Shown piece after piece: positions 52,292 to 60,633 of a stretch of DNA of 64,000 bases. How positions within the stretch are numbered: position 1 is the stretch's first letter; each line of letters begins with the position of its first letter. The DNA comes from Caballeronia sp. dw_19. GTDB taxonomy: Bacteria; Pseudomonadota; Gammaproteobacteria; Burkholderiales; Burkholderiaceae. The stretch is from NCBI RefSeq assembly GCF_018449515.1, contig NZ_JAAVUQ010000025.1, forward strand, positions 1 to 64,000, given 5' to 3'. The notes under the pieces were generated by a model that had not been told where the DNA came from, did no database searches, and was given only the letters and a program-made list of their open reading frames with translations. A program made the translations under genes and the position numbers.

Positions 52292-52306
52292 GTTAGCATG
52301 GCGCAC
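52292..52306. promoter_or_regulatory. IclR-type operator-like site before the porin gene
   Basis: GTTAGC-ATG-GCGCAC, right half perfect, left half with three mismatches; a weaker half-site ATGGCGTC is at about 52279. It lies in the 430-base divergent gap between the DapA-family operon and the porin gene. Confidence 0.45.
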
Positions 52307-52494
52307 GTTTTGTCACAAAGCGTCTACGTCAAAAAGTTGTTCCGATGTAGTGCGCTGTGGCGACCGCGAGACGTGAAAACCACGTGGTCAGGCGGCACGA
52401 TTCAGGAAAATCTTCGCAACCTTCGCAACGGCTGCGAAGAAACTGATTCGTACTGCAAACTTTCAGAAGCATCAATTCAGGGGAGTTGAGTGGC

Positions 52495-53625
52495 ATGAGA
52501 ACTATCAGGCGGATCGCAGCGCTTGTGGGCGTTGCAGCAACGGGTTTGGCTCACGCACAGAGCAGCGTCACGTTGTATGGCGTGATCGACGTGGGTCCCA
52601 CGTACGTCAGCAATGAAGGCGGCGCGCATAACATCAAGATGGACGACTCGATTGCCTCGGGGGACCGTTGGGGCCTGAAGGGAACGGAGGATCTCGGCGG
52701 CGGGCTCAAGGCGATCTTCACCCTTGAAAATGGCTTCGATGCGTTGAACGGCCAATTTCGTCAAGGAGGTCGCGAATTCGGCCGGCAGTCATGGGTAGGC
52801 CTGCAGAACGAGTATGCGGCCATCACTATCGGCCGCCAGTACGACTTGATCTACGACTACACCGCCAACTATGCAATGAGTGCGTGGGCCAGCGGTTATG
52901 CCACGCATCAGGGCGATCTGGACCGCATGGGCTGGGAGCGCCTGGACAATGTCGTCAAGATCAAGAGCGCCGATTTCCACGGGCTTCAGGGTGGCGCGAT
53001 GTATTCGTTCGGCAATGTGGCTGGCAGCCTTCACCAGCAAAGCGCATGGTCCGCGGGCGGGCAGTACAACCACGGCGCCTTCTCGGCCGGTGCGGTCTAT
53101 TTGCGCATGAACAACCCGTATGGGTCGAACGCGATCGATCCCTACGCCTCCATGGGCGTCTCCAGTTTCCTGGGCCAGACCACGGCGACACGTAACCCTC
53201 AAACCGGGCAGGTCACCGACCTGTTCGCGAGCACGCCCCTGCAGATCGACAGTCAGAGCGTGCTGACGCTTGGCGCAAGCTACGTCATGTCGAACGTCAC
53301 CTACGGGGTGGCGTACTCGGATGTCTGGTTCAAGGGCTTTGGCCGCACGTCGGCCCTGCGCACCTACGATACCGGCGCGTCGTGGCAGATCACGCCGTCC
53401 TTCAATGCGGCAGCGGGTTACTTCTACTCGACCTTCGAAGGACATCACTACAACGAAGCCAGCCTCGGGTTTGACTACGCGTTCACGAAGCGCACCGACG
53501 TCTACCTGCAAAGCTCTTACCTGCGGGCGTCGTCCGGTGTGGATGCAGTCCAGGGCTTCCTGTTCACACCGTCAACCACCAGCACGCAGACCAGCGTGCG
53601 GATTGGCCTGCGTCACCGCTTCTGA
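52495..53625 (+). CDS. Gram-negative trimeric porin
   Basis: 376 residues from ATG 52495 (GGGGAG nine bases upstream). Signal peptide ends AHA, mature start QSSVTLYG, RWGLKGTEDLGGGLKAIFTLENGF, FGRQSWVGL, terminal Phe. It resembles the porin at 5442-6590 (shared DRMG, SSFLGQ and ASSGV segments) more than the one at 21845. It presumably allows entry of the amino-acid-like substrate used by the surrounding cluster. Confidence 0.93.
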   Translation: MRTIRRIAALVGVAATGLAHAQSSVTLYGVIDVGPTYVSNEGGAHNIKMDDSIASGDRWGLKGTEDLGGGLKAIFTLENGFDALNGQFRQGGREFGRQSWVGLQNEYAAITIGRQYDLIYDYTANYAMSAWASGYATHQGDLDRMGWERLDNVVKIKSADFHGLQGGAMYSFGNVAGSLHQQSAWSAGGQYNHGAFSAGAVYLRMNNPYGSNAIDPYASMGVSSFLGQTTATRNPQTGQVTDLFASTPLQIDSQSVLTLGASYVMSNVTYGVAYSDVWFKGFGRTSALRTYDTGASWQITPSFNAAAGYFYSTFEGHHYNEASLGFDYAFTKRTDVYLQSSYLRASSGVDAVQGFLFTPSTTSTQTSVRIGLRHRF

Positions 53626-53635
53626 TGAATGAGCG

Positions 53636-53659
53636 CCGCACGACCTCCGGGTCGTGCGG
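53636..53659. terminator. Hairpin between convergent porin and oxidoreductase genes
   Basis: CCGCACGACC-TCCG-GGTCGTGCGG, a perfect ten-pair stem with further pairing outside, 11 bases after the porin stop. No T-run, but position and strength fit a bidirectional terminator. Confidence 0.6.
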
Positions 53660-53702
53660 TGGCGCGTTGATTTCAACGCCGATTTTCTGGTATCGCCCGC
53701 GC

Positions 53703-54893
53703 TCACTGCGCGGTGAGCACCCGCAGTTCTTCCGCCTGAAACCGCATGGGCGAATACGGTCGCATGTCTATGCCGGGGTCACGGCCGGTCATCAAGTCTG
53801 CTACCAGGCGCGCGGTCAGCGGCCCGAGCGTATAGCCGGCATCACCGGGAATGGCGGCATGCAATCCGGGGATTCCAGGCATCTCTCCCAGCACGCCGCG
53901 CCCATCGACTTTCGAATTCAAGCCGGCCCATGTCCGGATGATGTGCAGCGACGCGAGCGCCGGCACCATGAACTGCGCCAGCGATACATTACCGATCATG
54001 CTCGCGGGATCGACAACAGGATAATCAGCGCCTGCCGCGAGCTTCGCCGGCCATCCGCCGCCAATCACGACCTGCCCCGTCGATAGCTGCTTGAGTGTGA
54101 TGGACCGCTCGGCATGCTGCACGAGATGCAGGATCAGCGGTGGCGCCGCCTCCGTGATATTCATGTGCAGCGGCTCGGGATCCACCGGCAGGAAGGTCCC
54201 TGCGCTGTCCATCAGCGCGCGCGCGCCGGGGCCGGCCGCGACTGCAACTTGGCCAGCATCGAGCGTGCCGAGCGACGTGGTCAGCGCGAAGCCCGAATCG
54301 GCAGGACGCAGTTGACCAACCTTGCATTGATCGACAATGGTCACGCCCATGCGTACGGCCCACGCCCTGATCTGCGCGTTGCACTTGAGGGGATTCAGCT
54401 TGCCTTCATTCGCGCACAACTCAGCGCCGAACGCAGCGGGTCCAAGATACGGTGCAATGCGCTCCAGGTCGGCGCGCTCGAGAAGTTCGACGGAAAGACC
54501 CAGTTCCCGTTCACGGCGGCTTTTAGCCACGAGAAAATCGAACTGTTCGGGCGTCTCGGCGACCATCAATCCGCCCGACACCTTCATTTCGAAATCCGCG
54601 TTAATGGCGCGTTCGAATTCGCGCCAGTACTCGACCGCTTTCGGATAGAGCGGCAACTGCTGTTCAAAACTGGCCACGCGCTCCGGAAAGAGCCGCATGA
54701 AACGGCTCTGCATCTGCACGTGAAGACTGCCCGCGTTTGCTGTCGAAGCCGCAGAGCCGCCGGCATCGAGGAGCATGACGTCCCGTCCCTGCTGCGCCAG
54801 AAAACCCGCCAGGCACAATCCAACAATTCCCGCCCCGATTATCGCGACGTCGGTCTGCCGACGCGGTAGCGTACCCCTCGTGGGACCGCTCAT
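53703..54893 (-). CDS. FAD-dependent amino/imino acid dehydrogenase, HcnC/SoxB-like
   Basis: 396 residues from ATG 54893, overlapping the preceding gene by ATGA. TDVAIIGAGIVGLCLAGFLAQQG binds FAD; NAGSLHVQMQSRFMRL, NEGKLNPLKCNAQIRAWA and TWAGLNSKVDGRGVLGEMPGIPG follow the D-amino acid oxidase family, also used in heteromeric opine, D-hydroxyproline and glycine (hydrogen cyanide synthase) dehydrogenases. Its coupling to a fused [2Fe-2S]/NAD(FAD) subunit suggests such a membrane-linked heteromer. Confidence 0.87.
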   Translation of the reverse strand: MSGPTRGTLPRRQTDVAIIGAGIVGLCLAGFLAQQGRDVMLLDAGGSAASTANAGSLHVQMQSRFMRLFPERVASFEQQLPLYPKAVEYWREFERAINADFEMKVSGGLMVAETPEQFDFLVAKSRRERELGLSVELLERADLERIAPYLGPAAFGAELCANEGKLNPLKCNAQIRAWAVRMGVTIVDQCKVGQLRPADSGFALTTSLGTLDAGQVAVAAGPGARALMDSAGTFLPVDPEPLHMNITEAAPPLILHLVQHAERSITLKQLSTGQVVIGGGWPAKLAAGADYPVVDPASMIGNVSLAQFMVPALASLHIIRTWAGLNSKVDGRGVLGEMPGIPGLHAAIPGDAGYTLGPLTARLVADLMTGRDPGIDMRPYSPMRFQAEELRVLTAQ

Positions 54894-56608
54894 GAATCGC
54901 TGCCGTGGCCGGCCAGCTCCGCGATCGATACCGGCTTGACCGGGACGCGCGGGGCGAAGCCGGACATCTCGTCGCGCGAACGGCCGAAGCGTTCGCAGAC
55001 GATCTCGTCGAGAACAGGCGCGCAGTAGCGCCCCTGGCAGCGTCCCATGCCGATCCGCGTACGCCGCTTGATCGCGCCGACCGTGCTCAGGCCCTCATCG
55101 AGCGCTGCATCCAGCTCGCCGAACGTGACTTCCTCGCATCGGCAGATAACGGTGTCGCCGCAGCGTTCCTTCGGCGCATTCAGCGGACTTGCATAGACAG
55201 CCCAGAGCGCTTGCTGGAAGCGGCGCTGTTTAGCCAGTTCGGCGGCCGCGCGATCGCGCTCGCCGGTCAGTGATCCGCCAAGCGTATGGCCCAGCGACGC
55301 GGCAACAGCCGCGCCCACGACCGACCCTTCCGCGAGCGCCGCTTTCGCTCCGCCCAGCCCTGTGCAATCGCCCAGCGCGTAGACGCCCGCGACGCTGGTC
55401 AGGCCGGTGTCATCGCGGCGTGTCGCAAGCTGCCGCCGATGGGTATCGAAGTCATGTGTGCAACCTAGCGCACGCAGCAGTTCGTTGGCCGGCTCAAAGC
55501 CGTAGCCGAGGCACACGACATCGACGTCAATACGCTTCGCATGCTTCTCCCCCGACACATGTGCAAGGGTGACCGAAAGCCCGGATCCGTTTTTCTCTAT
55601 GGCCTCGATCACGGTGTCATTGATGATGCGCACGCCATTGCGCTTTGTCATCCGGCTATAGCCGATACCCTCGGCAACGAGCCCGGGAGCGGCGAGACTC
55701 ATCGTGACGAGCGAGCCTAATGCAGCCAGCCCGGGACGCGGCGCCGCTTCGACCACAGCCGCGACGTTGGCGCCGCCGCTCAACAGTTCGGCCGCAAGCT
55801 GCAAGTTGAGTGGTCCATTGCCCGCGATCAGGACTCGCTTGGCCGGCAAGCGCCGGGACGTGCGCCACAGCGTTTGCGCGGCGCCCGTCGTCATCACCCC
55901 AGGCAGTGTCCAGCCCGGCACCTGCCAGCCGCGCTCATACGCGCCTGTCGCGACTATGCACGCCGCGGGCCGGAAGCGGATCGACCGTCCGCGTACCGTC
56001 GCGATGAATTCCTTCGGCTCGAATGCGCCCCAGACCAACGCGTCGTGGATGATCTCCACGCCCGCCTTGCGCGCGGCTTCGATCAGCGCGGCACCTCGGC
56101 GATGCTGCGCATCAGGAGGCGCGACCCCTTGCTCCGGGACCGACACCCCCAACTGCTTGTAGTACTGGCCGCCGGCCTGACTGCGTTCGTCGAGCACGGT
56201 GACCTTCGCGCCGGCCCGCTGCGCAAAGAGCGCGGCGGACAATCCACCCGGCCCCGCGCCGATCACGAGCAACTCCGGTTCGCGCACTTCAGGTTCGGGC
56301 GCGGCAACGTAACTGCCTGAACCTGAACCCGACGCCGTCACCGGCGGCAATGGACGCGCATGCGCGCCGCGTTGGACGGTGATCGGCTTCTCGATCTTCG
56401 TCATGCATGCACGTCGATTCGCCACGCCGTCTATTTCGACGAGGCAGTCCTGGCAGACACCCATCCCGCAGAACACGCCGCGCGGCTGACCCGAGACGGT
56501 AGTTCGGAATTGCTGCACACCATGCGCAATGAGCGTTGCCGCCAGTGTTTCACCGGGCCTGGCGTGCAGCGTCTCGCCGTCGAACTGAATAGGAATGGTG
56601 TGGGTCAT
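54890..56608 (-). CDS. Fused HcnA/HcnB-like [2Fe-2S] and FAD subunit of an amino acid dehydrogenase
   Basis: 572 residues. The N-terminal ferredoxin-like domain has cysteines 47, 52, 55 and 68 (CGMGVCQDC, ACMT) as in HcnA. A linker leads to an FAD domain (LLVIGAGPGGLSAALFAQRAGA, GDCTGLGGAKAALAEG). A C-terminal BFD-like [2Fe-2S] domain follows with CRCEE and CQGRYC. HcnA and HcnB are usually separate; here they are one chain. It takes electrons from the FAD subunit at 53703 and passes them on to the quinone pool or another acceptor. Confidence 0.9.
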   Translation of the reverse strand: MTHTIPIQFDGETLHARPGETLAATLIAHGVQQFRTTVSGQPRGVFCGMGVCQDCLVEIDGVANRRACMTKIEKPITVQRGAHARPLPPVTASGSGSGSYVAAPEPEVREPELLVIGAGPGGLSAALFAQRAGAKVTVLDERSQAGGQYYKQLGVSVPEQGVAPPDAQHRRGAALIEAARKAGVEIIHDALVWGAFEPKEFIATVRGRSIRFRPAACIVATGAYERGWQVPGWTLPGVMTTGAAQTLWRTSRRLPAKRVLIAGNGPLNLQLAAELLSGGANVAAVVEAAPRPGLAALGSLVTMSLAAPGLVAEGIGYSRMTKRNGVRIINDTVIEAIEKNGSGLSVTLAHVSGEKHAKRIDVDVVCLGYGFEPANELLRALGCTHDFDTHRRQLATRRDDTGLTSVAGVYALGDCTGLGGAKAALAEGSVVGAAVAASLGHTLGGSLTGERDRAAAELAKQRRFQQALWAVYASPLNAPKERCGDTVICRCEEVTFGELDAALDEGLSTVGAIKRRTRIGMGRCQGRYCAPVLDEIVCERFGRSRDEMSGFAPRVPVKPVSIAELAGHGSDS

Positions 56609-56654
56609 GGTCGATCAGTGCGTGCATCAGGAAGCGTAAAACAAACGGTCCGCC

Positions 56655-57380
56655 TCAAAGCGACGGCTCCAGCCGGGTGTTCAAGACAAGTTCGGCCACG
56701 GTCGCATTGTTCGGTAGCGACAGCAAGAAAGCGATCGTATCAGCGACAGTTTCCGGACGCAGCCGATCAGCGACCGGACTCGCGCTGGCAAAGTGCGCGA
56801 TCAGTTCCGTGTCCACCGCGCCCGGACACAGCGCGGTCGCGCGCACGCCACTCTCCCAGCCGTCGAAGCGCGCCGCGTGCGTGAGCGCCATCACGGCATG
56901 CTTCGTCATGGAGTAACCGATGGAATCCGTCGGCCGATACCGCTTGCCGTCAGTCGAGGCCACGTTGATCACCCGGCCGCGGCCGCCCATTCTCAATGCG
57001 GGCATCGCGGCGCGAATCGTACGGAACGGCCCCTTCACGTTGACCTCCCACATCTGGTCGAGCGCGCTTTCATCGCCTTGTTCAAGCAGTATTTCGAGCA
57101 GGATACCGGCGTTGTTGATCAACGCGTCAATGCGCCCGAAGCGCGCCAGTGTCGCCGCGACCCACGCGGCTGGCGACGCGGCGTCGAACGCGTCGTAGTG
57201 CCCGATCAGCACGCGCGCCGTATCTGCCGCGAGCACCGGATCGATCCTCGCGGGATCGCGCACGCCGAGCGACAGCGTGTAGCCGTCGTCGTAGAGACGC
57301 TTCGCGATCGCAGCACCGATGCCCCTGGAAGCACCCGACAACATCACCACACCACGCTCTTCCCCGTTAGCGTAAATCAT
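56655..57380 (-). CDS. Short-chain dehydrogenase/reductase
   Basis: 241 residues. GASRGIGAAIAKRL, NNAG, Ser in NVASTDG, and YSMTKHAV give a complete Ser-Tyr-Lys set. The start overlaps the preceding SDR stop by one base. It is probably the active member of the SDR pair, working on an intermediate of the same pathway. Confidence 0.88.
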   Translation of the reverse strand: MIYANGEERGVVMLSGASRGIGAAIAKRLYDDGYTLSLGVRDPARIDPVLAADTARVLIGHYDAFDAASPAAWVAATLARFGRIDALINNAGILLEILLEQGDESALDQMWEVNVKGPFRTIRAAMPALRMGGRGRVINVASTDGKRYRPTDSIGYSMTKHAVMALTHAARFDGWESGVRATALCPGAVDTELIAHFASASPVADRLRPETVADTIAFLLSLPNNATVAELVLNTRLEPSL

Positions 57381-58162
57381 CAGAAAAGCCCTTGATAGAC
57401 ACCGCCGTCATTGACGATGTTCTGCGCTGTCATGAAGCCGTTCTGGGCGCTGCACAGGAACGCGATCAGGTCGCCGCATTCGGACGGGTCCGCGAAACGT
57501 CCTGCCGGGCAGTGGCTCAAACGGTCCGCGACGATAGCTTCATAGGTTGTATTGCCGCGTGCCGCATGGCCGTGCAGGTTCGTGATCAGCGCGTCGGTTT
57601 CGAAGAGCCCGGGGCACACGCTGTTGATCACCACGTTGTGCGGAATCAGTTCGCGCGCCATGGCGGCAATCGCGCCGGCGAGCGCGAGCCGCGCTGCATG
57701 ACTTGGCCCGAAACCGACTTGCGGGAACTTGATGAAGCTCACCGACATGTTGACGATACGGCCAAAACCGCGCTCGCACATGCCGGGTACAACGGCACGA
57801 ATGAGTTCGAGCGACGAAAAGAAATGCGCTTCCATCCAGCCGTCCCACGCCTCACGCGTGATCGTCCGGAAGTTATCCGGGACTTGGCGAATGCCGGGAT
57901 TGGCAACCAGGATGTCCACGATGCCCGCCTGTTCGAGCACCTCGGCGCGTCCCGCGGCAGTGCCCAGATCAGCGCTGACGGTCGTTACTTTCACGCCAGT
58001 TTCGGCCGCGAGCTGGCGCGCAGCGGCTTGAAGTGTTTCCTGTGAGCGCGCGACCAGGGTCAGGTCCACGCCCTCCCGCGCGAGCGCACGCGCCGCCGCC
58101 AGTCCCAGGCCTTTGCTGCCGCCGCACACCACCGCGCGGCGGCCTCTAATACCTAAATCCAT
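57380..58162 (-). CDS. SDR homologue lacking the catalytic Tyr and Lys
   Basis: 260 residues from ATG 58162 (GGAGA five bases upstream). The cofactor motif CGGSKGLG (13-20) and NMSVSF serine are present. The Tyr-x-x-x-Lys position reads FGPSHAA, so Tyr is Phe151 and Lys is His155; NNAG is ANPG. Some FabG-like SDRs with such changes act as partner subunits or on unusual substrates. The close coupling to the intact SDR suggests a heteromer. Confidence 0.82.
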   Translation of the reverse strand: MDLGIRGRRAVVCGGSKGLGLAAARALAREGVDLTLVARSQETLQAAARQLAAETGVKVTTVSADLGTAAGRAEVLEQAGIVDILVANPGIRQVPDNFRTITREAWDGWMEAHFFSSLELIRAVVPGMCERGFGRIVNMSVSFIKFPQVGFGPSHAARLALAGAIAAMARELIPHNVVINSVCPGLFETDALITNLHGHAARGNTTYEAIVADRLSHCPAGRFADPSECGDLIAFLCSAQNGFMTAQNIVNDGGVYQGLF

Positions 58163-58224
58163 GATGTCTCCGCAGGCCGGCATACCGCATGCCGGCCCGA
58201 TTATGGTTAGTCCAGCACTAGCCT

Positions 58225-59640
58225 TCAGCCCGCTTTCGAAAACGATGCAGCAAGCAATCGCGGCGGCACCTTGAAGCGGCCGGCAACGTCGCGCCATTGC
58301 TCGCGCACCGTGGTGATCTCGGCGGTGTCGCCCGCGACCAGCACCGTCGCCGGCAGCAATTGCGCGTTGTAGCGCGCAGCGCCTGATTCCGTGTACCCGC
58401 CTGCGTCCAGGAACGCGACGAAATCGCCGCGTACAAGCGATGGCATCATGCGGTCTGCGCCGACCTCATCGGAGTTGCACAGCGGTCCGACGAGATCCAC
58501 GTGGTCGGTTGCATCACGCGCCGTCTCTTTCACCGCTACTGCGTGGTAGTACCAGTTCAGAGCCGACGCCCACGAAAGATGATTCGTCGACAAGTCGAGA
58601 TTCACCCATTTCTTCGACGCCCCTTGCTTGATCGCGCCCACCCGCCCGATGGCGACACCCGACGGCCCCGATATCGCGCGGCCCGGTTCGATCCGCAGCT
58701 TCGGCAGCGGCAGCTTCAACCGCTCCGCCTCCTCGCGGATCGCCGCCGCGCAAAGACGACCGTAGATCTCGGGCGTGGGTGCGGCGTTGTCGTCGATCTG
58801 CGAACGCGGTCCGGTGCCGTACCATTTCCCGAAGGTCCAGCCGCCGCCAATATCGATACACGGCGGCGTCCAGCCCGTTTCATCGCGAAGGAATCCTGAC
58901 CAGGTGATCATCTCGCGAGCCATGATCGCGAAGTTCTCGGGATCGTTCGACATCCGGCTCAGGTGGAAATGCGTTTCCTTCAATTCGATGTTCGGCATCT
59001 GCTGTGCGCGCTTCACGATCTCGACCGTCTGTTCGCGTGTCATGCCCCACTTGGTGGAATCGCTTTGTTCCTTGAGCGTGCCGGGTCCGTGCATGGCAAC
59101 GCCAGTGCGTCCCGCCAGCGGCAGCAGGTCGAGCTTCAGCCGGATGCCTATGCTGACCTTCTTGCCGAGCCGGTTTGAAATAGCGTCGATGCGATCAAGT
59201 TCGTCCATCGCGTCGATATTCACGCAGATGCCATTGGCGATCGCCATCTCAAGTTCTTCATCCTGCTTGTTCGAACCGTTCAGCACGAGCTTCTGCGGGT
59301 CGGTTCCCGCCAGCAACGCGATATACATCTCGTTCACGCCGAAGCAGTCGCCGCCCGCACCTTCCTGATTGAGAATGTGACGAATGGCAAGACCGTTGTT
59401 CGACTTGTTGGCAAACAGGATTTCCACTTGCGGATAGTGGGCGAGAAAGCCGTCGCGAAACGCACGATACCGGTCGCGTAGTTCGTTTTCCGAAATGATA
59501 TACAGCGGTGCGCCATGCGTCTGTGCAAGCGCCTGCACGTCGCAACCGTCGACCCATAGATTGCCGTTCGCCCCTATGCCGATGTACTTGCCGTATTGCA
59601 CGGAAAAACCGCAGGGGTTTGCAGCCGTTCGTTCTGCCAT
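58225..59640 (-). CDS. PLP-dependent decarboxylase of the LysA/ornithine decarboxylase fold (fold III)
   Basis: 471 residues from ATG 59640 (AAGGAG). PLP Lys79 (LFANKSNNG; usual YALKAN), HFHLSRM, IDIGGGWTFG, EPGRAISGPSG, GPLCNSDEVGADRMM with the catalytic Cys, and DAGGYTESGAARYN. All key residues of the diaminopimelate/ornithine decarboxylase family are present, but it is longer and differs from housekeeping LysA. It may decarboxylate or racemise a diamino or carboxy-amino acid arising in the pathway. Confidence 0.87.
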   Translation of the reverse strand: MAERTAANPCGFSVQYGKYIGIGANGNLWVDGCDVQALAQTHGAPLYIISENELRDRYRAFRDGFLAHYPQVEILFANKSNNGLAIRHILNQEGAGGDCFGVNEMYIALLAGTDPQKLVLNGSNKQDEELEMAIANGICVNIDAMDELDRIDAISNRLGKKVSIGIRLKLDLLPLAGRTGVAMHGPGTLKEQSDSTKWGMTREQTVEIVKRAQQMPNIELKETHFHLSRMSNDPENFAIMAREMITWSGFLRDETGWTPPCIDIGGGWTFGKWYGTGPRSQIDDNAAPTPEIYGRLCAAAIREEAERLKLPLPKLRIEPGRAISGPSGVAIGRVGAIKQGASKKWVNLDLSTNHLSWASALNWYYHAVAVKETARDATDHVDLVGPLCNSDEVGADRMMPSLVRGDFVAFLDAGGYTESGAARYNAQLLPATVLVAGDTAEITTVREQWRDVAGRFKVPPRLLAASFSKAG

Positions 59641-59698
59641 TGCCTTCTCCTTGCTGAAGTCTGGTGTCTGAGTTCGCCGGGTTTGGTTGAGGCCCGCT

Positions 59699-60604
59699 TT
59701 ACAGCAGACCTTCGGCTTGCAAGCCGGCTGCGAGCGCGTCGCACTGTGCAGCGCCGAGCGCGCGCAGCGGCGCGCGCGGCTTGCCGCCGCCGGGAATGCC
59801 GAGCAGGTCCATGGCGGCCTTGGTCGATGGATAAAGCGTGCGGCCATCGCTGGTGAACAGGTCGGTCAGGCGGCGTCCCGTGGCCTGGAGGCGCGCGGCG
59901 CGCAGGGTGTCGCCATCGCGAGCGGCTTCGAAGAGCATTTGGCCGCCCTCGTTCCACACGTTCGGGAAGCAATCGATCACGCCATCCGCGCCCAGTTGTA
60001 CAGCCGGGACGCCAAACACCGAGGACGGCCCGCAAAACACACGCAAGCTTTCGTGCACGGCGAGAAAGGTGCCGTAGAAGTTGTTCCAGTCGCCCGAACT
60101 TTCCTTGACGGCCACCACGTGCTCAAGCTGGCCCAGACGCGCAACCAGTTTTGGCGTCAGGTAGTTCACCGCGTTGCCGGGAATGTTGTAGAGCATGACC
60201 GGCAGGCCGATGCGCGCAGTGACATCGGCGTAATGCGCGTGGATTTCATCGTCGGTCAGTTTGACGAAGTAAGGCGGCAGGATCAGCGCGCCATCGCACC
60301 CCGCCTTTTCCGCCTGCAATGTCAGCGCGACCGTCTCTTCCACTCCGATCATTCCCGTCCCGGCGATCAACGTGCCGCGCGTGCCGATCACCGCTTTCGA
60401 GCTCGCGAAAAGCCGGGCGCGTTCGTCGGGGCTCATCGCCCAGAATTCGCCGGTGCATCCGCCTACCACGACGCCCGTCGCACCCAGGGCAAGATGGCGT
60501 TCAATCACATCGCCCAGCTCGCGTTCGTCGATCTTGCCGTTGTCGTCAAATGGCGTCGTGATGGCCGGCATGGCTCCGGACCAGTTCACACTATCTCTGT
60601 TCAT
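59699..60604 (-). CDS. DapA-family aldolase/lyase, second copy
   Basis: 301 residues. Lys167 (VVAVKESSGD), Tyr139 (MLYNIPGN) and GGCTGE (48-53, Thr51) match the family. It is not a close copy of the 51126 protein and has HYADVTARIGLPVM. With the LysA-like and SDR genes it probably acts in a keto- or imino-acid pathway. Ends 58 bases before the LysA-like start. Confidence 0.87.
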   Translation of the reverse strand: MNRDSVNWSGAMPAITTPFDDNGKIDERELGDVIERHLALGATGVVVGGCTGEFWAMSPDERARLFASSKAVIGTRGTLIAGTGMIGVEETVALTLQAEKAGCDGALILPPYFVKLTDDEIHAHYADVTARIGLPVMLYNIPGNAVNYLTPKLVARLGQLEHVVAVKESSGDWNNFYGTFLAVHESLRVFCGPSSVFGVPAVQLGADGVIDCFPNVWNEGGQMLFEAARDGDTLRAARLQATGRRLTDLFTSDGRTLYPSTKAAMDLLGIPGGGKPRAPLRALGAAQCDALAAGLQAEGLL

Positions 60605-60633
60605 TCAAAATCCCGTCGTCGTTAAAAGTTTGT

